Part shown: in pieces, positions 23,710 to 33,139 of the stretch | How positions within the stretch are numbered: position 1 is the first letter of the stretch | How the letters are laid out: every line of letters starts with the position of its first letter | Source: Blastococcus tunisiensis | GTDB taxonomy: Bacteria; Actinomycetota; Actinomycetes; Mycobacteriales; Geodermatophilaceae | DNA: 64,000 nucleotides | Assembly: GCF_900112815.1 (NCBI RefSeq) | Contig: NZ_FOND01000003.1 | Coordinates: forward strand, 1-64,000 | Direction: 5' to 3' | Position numbers and translations under genes: made by a program | Notes under the pieces: generated by a model | The model's database searches: none | Told to the model about the DNA's origin: nothing | Seen by the model: only the letters and a program-made list of their open reading frames with translations

Positions 23710-24435
23710 ATGTCCGACCGAGCCCCCGCGGTCGTCGGGGACGATCCCAGCGGGCGGCGGCACGTGGCGCTCGCCGTGCGGTCGCGTCGGCGGATGCTCG
23801 ACGCGCTGCGGGCGGCCGGGCGTCCGCTCCCCGTCGTGGAGCTGGCGGCCGCCGTGGGGTTGCACGTCACCACGGCACGGATCCATCTGCGGACACTGGA
23901 GGCAGCCGGGCTCGTCGCGCGGACCCCGCAGCCGCCGGCCGGCCGTGGTCGGCCCGGTCACCTCTACGCGGCGGTCGCCGGCGGCGCGCCGGTGGAGGGC
24001 CACCGCCAGCTCGCCGAGCTGCTCGCCGCCGCTCTCGAGGCCGGCGACCCGGACGGGCCGCGCCGGGCGGAGCAGGTCGGTCGCCGGTGGGCCGCGGACC
24101 AGGTTCCCGAGCTCGGCGACCTCTCCTGGGAGGAGGCCCTCGGCGGCCTGGAGGGGCTGTTCGACCGGCTGGGTTTCGCGCCGCGCCGGATCGATGTCGA
24201 TCACCGGTTCCGGGTCGCGCTCGACCGCTGCCCTTTCCGGGAGGTAGCGCGGTCGCACCCGTCCGTGGTCTGCTCACTGCACCTGGGGCTGATGCGGGGG
24301 GCGCTGTCCCGGTACGGCTGGGAGACGGCCGCCGCCTCCGCCGTGCTCGAACCGTTCGTGGCCTCGGAGCTGTGCCTGGCCGAGGTTCCCGGAGCTCCGC
24401 CGCCGAGCGGTTCGCACCCGCTCGGCGGCGATTAA
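23710..24435 (+). CDS. HTH regulator with C-terminal Cys cluster, nar region (paralogue of the nirK regulator)
   Basis: A 241-residue regulator with the layout of the protein at 20121-20840: winged HTH (LPVVELAAAVGLHVTTARIHL, wing GRGRPGHLY), a helical middle, and a C-terminal RCPFREVARSHPSVVCSLHLGLMRGAL with third Cys in SELCLAEV. The spacing is C-x13-C-x33-C, so a Fe-S or metal sensor is likely. It heads a plus-strand run of ferredoxin, narGHJI and narK, and diverges from a cupin. ATG at 23710 is chosen; ATG 23701 and GTG 23704 are alternatives, and no good ribosome binding site is present, so it may be leaderless. Confidence 0.83.
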   Translation: MSDRAPAVVGDDPSGRRHVALAVRSRRRMLDALRAAGRPLPVVELAAAVGLHVTTARIHLRTLEAAGLVARTPQPPAGRGRPGHLYAAVAGGAPVEGHRQLAELLAAALEAGDPDGPRRAEQVGRRWAADQVPELGDLSWEEALGGLEGLFDRLGFAPRRIDVDHRFRVALDRCPFREVARSHPSVVCSLHLGLMRGALSRYGWETAAASAVLEPFVASELCLAEVPGAPPPSGSHPLGGD

Positions 24436-24492
24436 AGAGGGCCGATACGCTCCGATCGTCGGCCACGCTGGGGGAGTCGGAGGGAGCGTCAG

Positions 24493-24834
24493 GTGACGTA
24501 CGTGATCGCCGAACCGTGCATCGACGTATTGGATCGAGCCTGTGTCGACGAGTGCCCTGTCGACTGCATCTACGAGGGTGAGCGGGCGCTCTACATCCAT
24601 CCCGACGAGTGCGTCGACTGCGGGGCCTGCGAGCCGGTCTGCCCCGTGGAGGCCATCTACTACGAGGACGACGTCCCCGGGAAGTGGTCGGTGTTCACCG
24701 CCGACAACGCCCTCTTCTTCAGCGAACCGCTGCCCGGCCGCGACGCACCGCTCGGCTCTCCCGGCGGTGCGGCGAGGACGGGTGCCGTCGGGGTGGACAC
24801 CCCGCTGGTCGGTGGCCACCCGCGCCAGGCCTGA
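24493..24834 (+). CDS. fdxA: 7Fe (3Fe-4S/4Fe-4S) ferredoxin
   Basis: A 113-residue ferredoxin of the actinobacterial FdxA type. The first cluster region has EPCIDVLDRACVDECPVDC and the second has CVDCGACEPVCP followed by the closing VEAIYYEDDVP. The C-terminal 40 residues are a variable tail. GTG at 24493 is preceded by GGAGGGAGCG. It sits between the Cys-rich regulator and narG, so it may supply electrons to nitrate or nitrite enzymes or to Fe-S assembly under low oxygen. The expected electron partner is not shown by sequence. Confidence 0.93.
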   Translation: MTYVIAEPCIDVLDRACVDECPVDCIYEGERALYIHPDECVDCGACEPVCPVEAIYYEDDVPGKWSVFTADNALFFSEPLPGRDAPLGSPGGAARTGAVGVDTPLVGGHPRQA

Positions 24835-24953
24835 ACCGGTGTCCGGCGGCGCCCCCGGCGCGTCGGGATGCGGCCCCGCCCGGTGGCCGGTGTGATGCAG
24901 AGGGCGGGCCTTTGTGCCGGGGGACACGATCTACACGACGCAGAAGGAGAGCT

Positions 24954-27900
24954 GTGACGCTCGCACCTGAAGGCAGCCGGCAGGCCACTGACGGGAAGGC
25001 CGGGTTCGACGGCGGCCTGTCGGAGGCGCTGGTCAAGACCTCGCGGTTCTTCCGCAAGGGGGAGGTCAGTGCCGACCAGCGGTCGCTGCACCAGATCGGC
25101 GGGCGGGACGCCGACAGCTTCTACCGGGACCGGTGGTCGCACGACAAGGTCGTCCGGTCCACGCACGGCGTGAACTGCACCGGCTCCTGCTCGTGGAAGG
25201 TCTACGTCAAGGACGGGATCATCACCTGGGAGGCGCAGCAGACCGACTACCCGTCGACGGGCGCCGACCGGCCGGAGTACGAGCCCCGCGGCTGCCCGCG
25301 CGGCGCCGCCTTCTCCTGGTACACCTACTCGCCGACCCGGGTGCGCTACCCCTACGTCCGCGGGTCCCTCCTGCAGATGTACCGCGAAGCCCGGCAGCGC
25401 CTCGGTGACCCCGTCCTCGCCTGGGCGGACATCGTCGACGACCCGGAGAAGGCCCGCACCTACAAGTCGCAGCGCGGCAAGGGCGGCCTGGTCCGCTCCA
25501 GCTGGGACGAGGCGACCGAGATGATCGCCGCCGCCCACGTCCACACGATCAAGAAGTACGGGCCGGACCGGATCGCCGGGTTCTCCCCGATCCCGGCCAT
25601 GTCGATGGTGTCGCACGCCGCCGGTGCGCGCTTCATGTCGCTCATCGGCGCACCCATGCTGTCCTTCTACGACTGGTACGCCGACCTGCCGGTCGCCTCG
25701 CCGCAGGTGTTCGGCGACCAGACCGACGTCCCCGAGTCCGGTGACTGGTGGGACGCGGCCTACCTCATCCTCTGGGGCTCCAACGTCCCGGTGACCCGCA
25801 CGCCCGACGCGCACTGGATGACCGAGGCCCGTTACCGGGGCCAGAAGGTCGTCGTCATGAGCCCCGACTACTCCGACGCGACCAAGTTCGCCGACGACTG
25901 GCTGGCCCCACACCCGGGCACCGACGGCGCCCTGGCCATGGCCATGGGGCACGTCGTGCTCAAGGAGTTCTTCGTCGACCGGCAGGTGCCCCGCTTCACC
26001 GAGTACGTGAAGAAGTACTCCGACCTGCCGTTCCTGCTCACGCTCACCCCGCACGGCGACAGTTACGTCCCGGGCAAGTTCCTCACCGCCGCCGACCTCG
26101 GGGACATGGAGGAGGGCGCGGAGTTCAAGACCGTGCTCGTCGACTCCGCCACCGACGAGCCGCACGTCCCCAACGGCTCGCTCGGCTTCCGCTTCGGCGA
26201 GTCGGGCAAGGGCAAGTGGAACCTCGACCTCGGGGACGTCGATCCGCGGCTGAGCCTCTACGACGGCGCCGCCGAGACGGTGACCGTCGACCTCGCCCGC
26301 TTCGACACCGCCCGCGGCGAGGGGGCGGCGATGCGCCGCGGCGTGCCGGTGCGCCGGCTCGGCAAGCACCTGGTGACCACGGTGTACGACGTGCTGCTGG
26401 CCCAGTTCGGTGTCGGCCGCGCCGGCCTGCCCGGGGAGTGGCCGGCCGGGCTGGACGACGCCTCGCAGCCCTACACCCCCGCGTGGCAGGAGCAGTTCAC
26501 CGGCGTGTCCGCGGCCGCCGCGGCGCGGATCGGCCGGGAGTTCGCGCAGAACGCCGACGAGTCCAAGGGCCGGTCCATGATCATCATGGGGGCCGGGACC
26601 AACCACTGGTTCCACTCCGACACGATCTACCGCGCCTTCCTGACCCTGACCACGCTCACCGGCTGCCAGGGCGTGAACGGCGGCGGCTGGGCGCACTACG
26701 TCGGCCAGGAGAAGTGCCGCCCGGTCACCGGCTGGACGACGCTCGCCTCCGCCCTGGACTGGGCCCGACCGCCGCGGCAGATGATCCAGACCGCCTACTG
26801 GTACCTGCACACCGACCAGTGGCGCTACGACCAGACGACGCTGGACGGCTTCGCCTCGCCGCTGGGCAAGGGCAGCTTCGACGGCAGGACGCCGGCCGAC
26901 GTGCTCGCGCAGTCGGCCCGCATGGGCTGGATGCCGTCCTACCCGACCTTCAACCGCAACCCGCTCGACCTCGCCGACGAGGCGGCCGCCGCGGGCAAGG
27001 AGCCGGGGGAGCACGTGATCGACGGGCTGCGCGACGGCAGCCTGCGCTTCGCCGCCGAGGACCCCGACGCCCCCGAGAACTTCCCCCGGGTCCTGACCAT
27101 CTGGCGGGCCAACCTGCTCGGCTCCTCGGCGAAGGGGAACGAGTACTTCCTCAAGCACCTGCTCGGCACCGACAACGCCGTCCGCGCCGAGGAGGCCCCG
27201 CCGGAGGCGCGGCCGCAGGACCTGGTCTGGCGGGAGGAGGCACCCACCGGCAAGTTGGACCTGCTCCTCGCCCTGGATTTCCGGATGACCAGCACGACGA
27301 TCTACTCCGACATCACGCTGCCGGCCGCCACCTGGTACGAGAAGCACGACCTCAACACCACGGACATGCACCCGTACGTGCACTCGTTCAACCCGGCCAT
27401 CGCGCCACCGTGGGAGACGCGCACCGACTTCGACGCCTTCGGCACGATCGCCCGCCAGTTCAGCCGGCTGGCCGCCACCCACCTCGGCGTCCGCAAGGAC
27501 CTGATGGCGCTGCCGCTGATGCACGACACCCCGGACGCGATGGCCAACCCCCGCGGGGTGGTGCGCGACTGGAAGGCCGGCGAGTGCGACCCGGTGCCCG
27601 GCCGGACGATGCCGAAGTTCGTCGTCCAGGAGCGGGACTACTCGGCGATCGCCCAGAAGTGGTCGGCGCTCGGCCCGCTGGTGGAGAAGCTGGGCCTGAC
27701 CACCAAGGGCGTCACCACGATGCCCGACAAGGAGGTCGAGTACCTCAAGCACAAGAACGGCGTCATCCGTGACGGTGCGGCGGCCGGGCGGCCGGCGCTG
27801 GCCCGTGACGTGCATTGGTGCGAGGCGATCCTGGCCCTGTCCGGGACGACGAACGGGCGGCTGGCCACCCAGGGCTTCCACCGGGCCGAGGAGCGCACCG

Positions 27901-28670
27901 GCATGCGGATGGCCGACCTGGCCGAGGAGCACGAGGGCAAGCTGGTCACCTTCAGCGACACCCAGTCCCGGCCGACCCCCGTGATCACCTCCCCGGAGTG
28001 GTCGGGCAGCGAGACCGGTGGACGCCGCTACTCGCCGTTCACCATCAACGTGGAGCGGCTGAAGCCCTGGCACACGCTCACCGGCCGCATGCAGTTCTTC
28101 CTCGACCACGACTGGATGACCGAGGCGGGGGAGAACCTGCCGGTGTTCCGGCCGCCGCTGGACATGCACACCCTGTTCGGCGAGCCGCACGTCGGTGAGC
28201 AGGGCGAGCTGGGCATCACCGTCCGGTACCTGACCCCGCACAACAAGTGGTCGATCCACTCGGAGTACCAGGACAACCTGTTCATGCTGTCGCTGTCCCG
28301 CGGTGGGCAGACGATCTGGATGAGCGTCCAGGACGCCGCCAAGGTCGGGGTGAAGGACAACGACTGGATCGAGGCGGTCAACCGCAACGGCGTCGTGGCC
28401 GCCCGCGCGATCGTGTCCACCCGCATGCCGGAGGGCACCGTCTACATGCACCACGCGCAGGACCGGCTCATCGACGTCCCGCTCACCGAGACCTCCGGCA
28501 AGCGCGGCGGCATCCACAACTCGCTGACCCGGCTGTTCCTCAAGCCCACCCACCTGATCGGCGGGTACGCGCAGCTGTCGTTCGCCTTCAACTACCTCGG
28601 GCCGACCGGGAACCAGCGCGACGAAGTGACCGTGATCCGCCGCCGCAGCAACCAGGAGGTCCAGTACTGA
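24954..28670 (+). CDS. narG: Respiratory nitrate reductase, alpha subunit
   Basis: Catalytic subunit of the membrane-bound NarGHI complex; reduces nitrate to nitrite at a molybdenum bis-MGD centre on the cytoplasmic side. The 1238 residues match the family length of about 1230. The FS0 cluster ligands H71, C75, C79 (HGVNCTGSCSW) and C114 (RGCPRG) are in place, and YDWYADLP carries the molybdenum-binding Asp. GTG at 24954 is preceded by AAGGAGA and begins the family-like sequence; the open frame extends further upstream across fdxA but is not coding. Its TGA overlaps the narH ATG by one base. Confidence 0.98.
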   Translation: MTLAPEGSRQATDGKAGFDGGLSEALVKTSRFFRKGEVSADQRSLHQIGGRDADSFYRDRWSHDKVVRSTHGVNCTGSCSWKVYVKDGIITWEAQQTDYPSTGADRPEYEPRGCPRGAAFSWYTYSPTRVRYPYVRGSLLQMYREARQRLGDPVLAWADIVDDPEKARTYKSQRGKGGLVRSSWDEATEMIAAAHVHTIKKYGPDRIAGFSPIPAMSMVSHAAGARFMSLIGAPMLSFYDWYADLPVASPQVFGDQTDVPESGDWWDAAYLILWGSNVPVTRTPDAHWMTEARYRGQKVVVMSPDYSDATKFADDWLAPHPGTDGALAMAMGHVVLKEFFVDRQVPRFTEYVKKYSDLPFLLTLTPHGDSYVPGKFLTAADLGDMEEGAEFKTVLVDSATDEPHVPNGSLGFRFGESGKGKWNLDLGDVDPRLSLYDGAAETVTVDLARFDTARGEGAAMRRGVPVRRLGKHLVTTVYDVLLAQFGVGRAGLPGEWPAGLDDASQPYTPAWQEQFTGVSAAAAARIGREFAQNADESKGRSMIIMGAGTNHWFHSDTIYRAFLTLTTLTGCQGVNGGGWAHYVGQEKCRPVTGWTTLASALDWARPPRQMIQTAYWYLHTDQWRYDQTTLDGFASPLGKGSFDGRTPADVLAQSARMGWMPSYPTFNRNPLDLADEAAAAGKEPGEHVIDGLRDGSLRFAAEDPDAPENFPRVLTIWRANLLGSSAKGNEYFLKHLLGTDNAVRAEEAPPEARPQDLVWREEAPTGKLDLLLALDFRMTSTTIYSDITLPAATWYEKHDLNTTDMHPYVHSFNPAIAPPWETRTDFDAFGTIARQFSRLAATHLGVRKDLMALPLMHDTPDAMANPRGVVRDWKAGECDPVPGRTMPKFVVQERDYSAIAQKWSALGPLVEKLGLTTKGVTTMPDKEVEYLKHKNGVIRDGAAAGRPALARDVHWCEAILALSGTTNGRLATQGFHRAEERTGMRMADLAEEHEGKLVTFSDTQSRPTPVITSPEWSGSETGGRRYSPFTINVERLKPWHTLTGRMQFFLDHDWMTEAGENLPVFRPPLDMHTLFGEPHVGEQGELGITVRYLTPHNKWSIHSEYQDNLFMLSLSRGGQTIWMSVQDAAKVGVKDNDWIEAVNRNGVVAARAIVSTRMPEGTVYMHHAQDRLIDVPLTETSGKRGGIHNSLTRLFLKPTHLIGGYAQLSFAFNYLGPTGNQRDEVTVIRRRSNQEVQY

Positions 28671-30370
28671 TGCGTGTCATGGCCCAGATGGGCATGGTCA
28701 TGAACCTCGACAAGTGCATCGGCTGCCACACCTGCTCGGTCACCTGCAAGCAGGCGTGGACCAACCGCAGCGGTGTCGAGTACGTCTGGTTCAACAACGT
28801 TGAGACCCGGCCGGGCCAGGGCTACCCGCGGACCTACGAGGACCAGGAGAAGTGGAAGGGCGGCTGGCAGGTCGGCCGCAACGGCAAGCTCCAGCTGCGC
28901 ACGGGGAGCCGGCTCAAGCGGCTGCTGCAGATCTTCTCCAGCCCGAAGATGCCCTCGATCCAGGAGTACTACGAACCCTGGACCTACGACTACGAGACCC
29001 TGACCAACGCCCCGCTCCAGGAGCACACCCCGGTCGCGCAGCCCCGCTCGCTGCTGACGAACGAGCCGATGAACATCGAGTGGAGCGCCAACTGGGACGA
29101 CAACCTCGGTGGCGCGCCCGAACTGACCCAGCAGGACCCGGTCCTGCAGAAGATCTCGGCGGAGATCAAGGAGAAGTTCGAGCAGACCTACATGTTCTAC
29201 CTGCCGCGGATCTGCGAGCACTGCATCAACCCGTCGTGCGCGGCCTCCTGCCCGTCGGGCGCGATCTACAAGCGCGAGGAGGACGGCATCGTCCTCGTCG
29301 ACCAGGACCGCTGCCGCGGCTGGCGCCAGTGCGTCACCGGGTGCCCGTACAAGAAGGTCTACTTCAACCACCGCACCGGCAAGGCCGAGAAGTGCACGTT
29401 CTGCTTCCCGCGCGTGGAGGTGGGCATCCCGACGGTCTGCTCGGAGACCTGCGTCGGCCGGCTGCGCTACATCGGCATCGTCCTCTACGACGCCGACCGC
29501 GTCCTCGAGGCGGCGTCCACACCGGACGACCAGGACCTCTACATGGCCCAGCGGTCGATCATCCTGGACCCGCACGATCCGCAGGTCATCCGCGCCGCCG
29601 AGCAGGCCGGCATCTCGCGGGACTGGATCGAGTCGGCGCAGCGCTCGCCGATCTACTCGCTGATCACCAGGTTCGAGGTGGCCCTCCCGCTGCACCCGGA
29701 GTACCGCACCATGCCGATGGTCTGGTACATCCCGCCGCTGTCACCGGTCGTGGACGCGCTCACCGACACCGGCCACGACGGCGAGGACGCCGGCAACATC
29801 TTCGGCGCCATCGAGTCGCTGCGGATCCCGGTCGAGTACCTGGCCGAGCTGTTCGCGGCCGGGGACACGAACCTGGTCACCGGGGTGCTCAAGAAGCTGG
29901 GCGCCATGCGTGCCTACATGCGTGACCTGAACCTGGGACGTCCGGCCGACGAGTCGATCGCCACCGCGGTCGGTATGACCGGTCAGGACATCCAGGACAT
30001 GCACCGGCTGCTCGCGATCGCCAAGTACGACGAGCGGTACGTGATCCCGCAGATCCACGCCGAGCAGGGCCCCCGCCAGGAGGAGTTCGACAGCGGCTGC
30101 TCGCTGGACTACGACGACGGTCCCGGCATGGGCGGCTGGGGTCCGTTCGGCGAGGCATCGGGCGGCACGACTCCGATCGCCGTGGAGAACTTCCACATGC
30201 TGGCCGCCCGGCAGACGGCCGACACCATGGCCGCACCGGGGGACAAGGCGCAGCGGGTCAACCTGCTCAACTGGGACGGCAAGGGGGCACCCGAGGGGCT
30301 CTTCCCCGACCGGGCGGAGGACGACGGGGTCGGCTCGGACTCGCCGGCCGTGACGGAGCCCAAGCCGTGA
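28670..30370 (+). CDS. narH: Respiratory nitrate reductase, beta subunit
   Basis: Electron-transfer subunit with four Fe-S clusters, 566 residues. Cys motifs are CIGCHTCSVTCK (near residue 16), CEHCINPSCAASCP, CRGWRQCVTGCPYKK and CTFCFPRVEVG...CSETCVGR. The Trp in CRGWRQC replaces a Cys, as in NarH, giving a 3Fe-4S cluster. It is somewhat longer than the E. coli protein owing to a C-terminal extension of about 60 residues, rich in Gly/Pro/Asp. ATG at 28670 overlaps narG's stop, and the end overlaps narJ's GTG. Confidence 0.98.
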   Translation: MRVMAQMGMVMNLDKCIGCHTCSVTCKQAWTNRSGVEYVWFNNVETRPGQGYPRTYEDQEKWKGGWQVGRNGKLQLRTGSRLKRLLQIFSSPKMPSIQEYYEPWTYDYETLTNAPLQEHTPVAQPRSLLTNEPMNIEWSANWDDNLGGAPELTQQDPVLQKISAEIKEKFEQTYMFYLPRICEHCINPSCAASCPSGAIYKREEDGIVLVDQDRCRGWRQCVTGCPYKKVYFNHRTGKAEKCTFCFPRVEVGIPTVCSETCVGRLRYIGIVLYDADRVLEAASTPDDQDLYMAQRSIILDPHDPQVIRAAEQAGISRDWIESAQRSPIYSLITRFEVALPLHPEYRTMPMVWYIPPLSPVVDALTDTGHDGEDAGNIFGAIESLRIPVEYLAELFAAGDTNLVTGVLKKLGAMRAYMRDLNLGRPADESIATAVGMTGQDIQDMHRLLAIAKYDERYVIPQIHAEQGPRQEEFDSGCSLDYDDGPGMGGWGPFGEASGGTTPIAVENFHMLAARQTADTMAAPGDKAQRVNLLNWDGKGAPEGLFPDRAEDDGVGSDSPAVTEPKP

Positions 30371-31065
30371 GCCCGCGGCTGCTGTCCCGCCGGCCGGGGC
30401 CGACCGCCGCCGAGGTGGCCACCGCCCGTCAAGCGGCGTCCCTGCTGCTCGGCTACCCGGACGAGGACCTGCTCGCCCGGCTGCCCGTGCTGCGGGCGGC
30501 GGTGGCACCGCTACCGGTGGAGTTCGCCGGGCCGCTGGGCCGGTTCCTCGACCACCTGGAGACCACGCCCCTGCAGCAGCAGCAGGCCGAGTACGTGGAG
30601 ACGTTCGACCTGCGGCGCAAGTGCTGCCTGTACCTGACCTACTTCACGCACGGGGACACCCGCAAGCGCGGCATGGCGCTGGTCCAGTTCAAGCACCTGT
30701 ACTCGCGCGCCGGGATGACGCTGTCGGACGAGGAGCTGCCCGACCACCTCGCGGTCGTGCTCGAGTTCGCCGCCATCGGTGACGCCGCGCGGGGCGAGCG
30801 GCTGCTCACCGAGTACCGCCCCGGCCTGGAGCTCATCCGGCTGTCCCTGGACGACCGGGGCTCGCCGTACGCCGCGGTCCTGCAGGCGGTGTCGGCCACG
30901 TTGCCCCCGGTGCAGGCGGACGACCGGGCCGCGGTGCTGCGGCTGGCCCGCGAGGGGCCCCCCGGTGAGGACGTCGGCCTCGACCCCTACGGCGCGCTGC
31001 CGTTCGCGCCACCGGAGTTCATCCCCCAGCCCACGTCCGGCGCGTCCGCAGGAGCCCCCGCATGA
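30367..31065 (+). CDS. narJ: Nitrate reductase molybdenum cofactor assembly chaperone
   Basis: NarJ-type redox enzyme maturation chaperone of 232 residues. It is needed to insert cofactor into NarG and is not part of the final enzyme. The helical core has ASLLLGYPDEDLL, QQAEYVETFDLRRKCCLYLTYFTHGDTRKRG in parts, and ELPDHLAVVLEF, all typical of the family. GTG at 30367 overlaps the end of narH by four bases (GTGA). The stop overlaps the ATG of a 20-codon reading frame that runs exactly to the start of narI. Confidence 0.95.
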   Translation: MSPRLLSRRPGPTAAEVATARQAASLLLGYPDEDLLARLPVLRAAVAPLPVEFAGPLGRFLDHLETTPLQQQQAEYVETFDLRRKCCLYLTYFTHGDTRKRGMALVQFKHLYSRAGMTLSDEELPDHLAVVLEFAAIGDAARGERLLTEYRPGLELIRLSLDDRGSPYAAVLQAVSATLPPVQADDRAAVLRLAREGPPGEDVGLDPYGALPFAPPEFIPQPTSGASAGAPA

Positions 31066-31124
31066 ACCGACCCCACGACGTCGGCCCGCTGTCGTTCCAC
31101 GTCGCGGCGGGGACCCTCAAATGA
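31062..31124 (+). CDS. Small 20-codon reading frame bridging narJ and narI
   Basis: An ATG at 31062 overlaps narJ's stop (ATGA), and the TGA at 31122-31124 overlaps narI's ATG (ATGA). The encoded 20-residue peptide begins MNRPHDVGPL and ends in Leu-Lys. It fills the whole gap, so ribosomes finishing narJ could re-initiate here and then again at narI. It has no recognisable domain. It may be a translational relay rather than a functional peptide. Confidence 0.45.
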   Translation: MNRPHDVGPLSFHVAAGTLK

Positions 31125-31858
31125 GCGCGCTCGAGATCCTCCTCTGGGTCGTGCTGCCCTACGTCAGCCTGGCGATCTTCATCGGCGGGCACATCTGGCG
31201 GTACAAGTACGACAAGTTCGGGTGGACCACCCGATCCAGCCAGCTCTACGAGCGGAAGCTGCTGCGCTGGGGGAGCCCGCTGTTCCACTTCGGCATCCTC
31301 GCCGCCCTCATCGGGCACGTCGCAGGCCTCGGCATCCCCAAGTCCTGGACGGACGCGGTGGGGATCAGCGAGGCGATGTACCACGCCATGGCGGTCGGGA
31401 TCGGTGCGATCGCCGGGTTCTGCACGCTCGCGGGTCTGGCCATCCTGATCTACCGGCGGCGGACGGTCGGCCCGGTGTTCTCGGCGACCACGAAGAACGA
31501 CAAGTTCATGTACGTCTTCCTGACCGTGACGATCCTGACCGGTCTGACCAACACGGTGCTCGGCGCGCTGCCCGACCACGTCGGGTACCGGGAGACGGTG
31601 TCGCCCTGGTTCCGCAGCATCTTCTACTTCAACCCGCAGGCCGAGCTGATGGCCGACGCCGCGCTGGGGTTCAAGGTGCACGCCGTCTCGGCGCTCCTGC
31701 TGTTCGCGATCTGGCCGTTCACCCGGCTCGTGCACGTGTTCAGCGCCCCGCTGGGCTACTTCACCCGGCCCTACATCGTCTACCGCAGCCGCGACCAGCA
31801 CCTGGGCAACCGGGCGACGCCGCGCGGCTGGGACCGAGTGGGAGGTCCACGCTCGTGA
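31121..31858 (+). CDS. narI: Respiratory nitrate reductase, gamma (cytochrome b) subunit
   Basis: Membrane anchor and quinol oxidase of NarGHI, 245 residues with five hydrophobic helices. It carries two b hemes; candidate ligands include His in PLFHFGILAALIGHVAG and in KVHAVSALLLFAIWPFTRLVHVFSAP, matching family positions. ATG at 31121 is in the ATGA overlap with the small frame upstream. No strong ribosome binding site precedes it, which fits translational coupling. Its stop overlaps the GTG of narK (GTGA). Confidence 0.97.
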   Translation: MSALEILLWVVLPYVSLAIFIGGHIWRYKYDKFGWTTRSSQLYERKLLRWGSPLFHFGILAALIGHVAGLGIPKSWTDAVGISEAMYHAMAVGIGAIAGFCTLAGLAILIYRRRTVGPVFSATTKNDKFMYVFLTVTILTGLTNTVLGALPDHVGYRETVSPWFRSIFYFNPQAELMADAALGFKVHAVSALLLFAIWPFTRLVHVFSAPLGYFTRPYIVYRSRDQHLGNRATPRGWDRVGGPRS

Positions 31859-33099
31859 CTGCCGCACCGATGCCGGGCGCCCACGGGGCGCCCGGGGCCG
31901 CCGTCGACGGCGTTCCCCGGCAGGCCTGGGTGATGCTGGCGGTGGCCACCGTCGGCTTCGCCATCAACTTCTGGGCCTGGGCGCTGGTCAGCCCGCTGGG
32001 TGGGTTCTACACCGACGCGCTCGGGCTGAGCGCCCTGGAGAAGTCCCTGCTGGTCGCCGTGCCGGTGATCGTCGGGTCGTTGGGCCGCATCCCCGTCGGG
32101 GCGCTCACCGACCGCTTCGGGGCGCGGACCATGTTTCCGCTGCTCAGTGCCCTGACCATCGTCCCGGTCCTGTTCATCGGCTACGTGGCCAGCGACAGCT
32201 ACGCCCTGATGCTGCTCGGCGGGTTCGTGCTCGGCCTCGGTGGGACGACGTTCGCGGTCGGTGTCCCGCTGGTCAACGCGTGGTTCCCGCCCGCCAAGCG
32301 AGGGATGGCGCTCGGCATCTTCGGTGCCGGTATGGGCGGCACCGCGATCTCGGCGTTCACCACCGTCTCGCTGCGGCGTTCCGTCGGCCTGGAGTTCCCC
32401 TTCACGCTCGTCGCGGTGCTGCTGGCCGTCTATGCCGTCGTCTCGTGGCTGCTGCTCCGGGACGCCCCCGGCCGGCCGGCGCCCGCCGGGGGTAGCTTCC
32501 TGCAGCGGACGTGGGACACCTTCCGGCTGCCCGTCACCTTGCAGCTCTCCTTCCTCTACGCGGTCGGTTTCGGCGGATTCGTGGCCTTCAGCGTCTACCT
32601 GCCCACCTATCTCCGCGACGCGTTCGCACTGGACGCGAACGATGCCGCGCTCCGTACGGCGGGGTTCGTCGTCCTGGCCGTGATCATGCGTCCGGTCGGC
32701 GGCACCCTGTCCGACCGCTTCCACCCGCTACCCGTGCTGACGACGTGCTTCGCCGTCGTGACGTTGTTCGCGGCGATCTCCGCCCTCGAGCAGCCGCTGG
32801 CACCGCTGGGCACGATCGCCTTCCTCGCGATGGCCGCGGCACTCGGGGCAGCCTCCGGCGCCGTGTTCGCCCTGGTGGCGATCGCGGCACCGGCCGGAAA
32901 GGTAGGCGCCGTGACCGGCATCGTGGGTGCAGCCGGTGGCCTCGGTGGTTTCGCGCCGCCACTGGTCATGGGCGCCATCTACGGCTGGATGGGGAATTAC
33001 CAGGCCGGGCTGTGGCTGCTCGCGATCACCGCTGCGGTCGCCGCGTGCTACACGGCCTGGGGCATGCGCGTGTCGGACTCGCCGACGTCGGCGGCGTGA
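31855..33099 (+). CDS. narK: Nitrate/nitrite transporter (MFS, NarK family)
   Basis: A 414-residue major facilitator superfamily transporter with 12 hydrophobic helices. Family features are GRIPVGALTDRFGARTMFPLLS after helix 2, the nitrate-signature-like GFVLGLGGTTFAVGVPLVNAWFPPAKRGMALGIFG (about 120-155), and the C-half GAVTGIVGAAGGLGGFAPP. It probably exchanges nitrate in for nitrite out, or imports nitrate with protons. GTG at 31855 overlaps narI's stop, with GGGAGG upstream, so it is the last gene of the operon. A hairpin follows. Confidence 0.95.
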   Translation: MTAAPMPGAHGAPGAAVDGVPRQAWVMLAVATVGFAINFWAWALVSPLGGFYTDALGLSALEKSLLVAVPVIVGSLGRIPVGALTDRFGARTMFPLLSALTIVPVLFIGYVASDSYALMLLGGFVLGLGGTTFAVGVPLVNAWFPPAKRGMALGIFGAGMGGTAISAFTTVSLRRSVGLEFPFTLVAVLLAVYAVVSWLLLRDAPGRPAPAGGSFLQRTWDTFRLPVTLQLSFLYAVGFGGFVAFSVYLPTYLRDAFALDANDAALRTAGFVVLAVIMRPVGGTLSDRFHPLPVLTTCFAVVTLFAAISALEQPLAPLGTIAFLAMAAALGAASGAVFALVAIAAPAGKVGAVTGIVGAAGGLGGFAPPLVMGAIYGWMGNYQAGLWLLAITAAVAACYTAWGMRVSDSPTSAA

Positions 33100-33139
33100 G
33101 GGGCGGTCCGTCGCTCGTCCGGATGGAGCGCGGATCGGT

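Noticed and set aside
24660-28553. 1297-residue open frame antisense to narG
   Set aside because: Its composition (Val/Gly/Arg/His-rich, no domains) is what high-GC third-position bias makes on the reverse strand; narG is certain.
30367-31065. narJ fused to narI as NarX-like protein
   Set aside because: Separate stop and start codons with a bridging small frame; no fusion.
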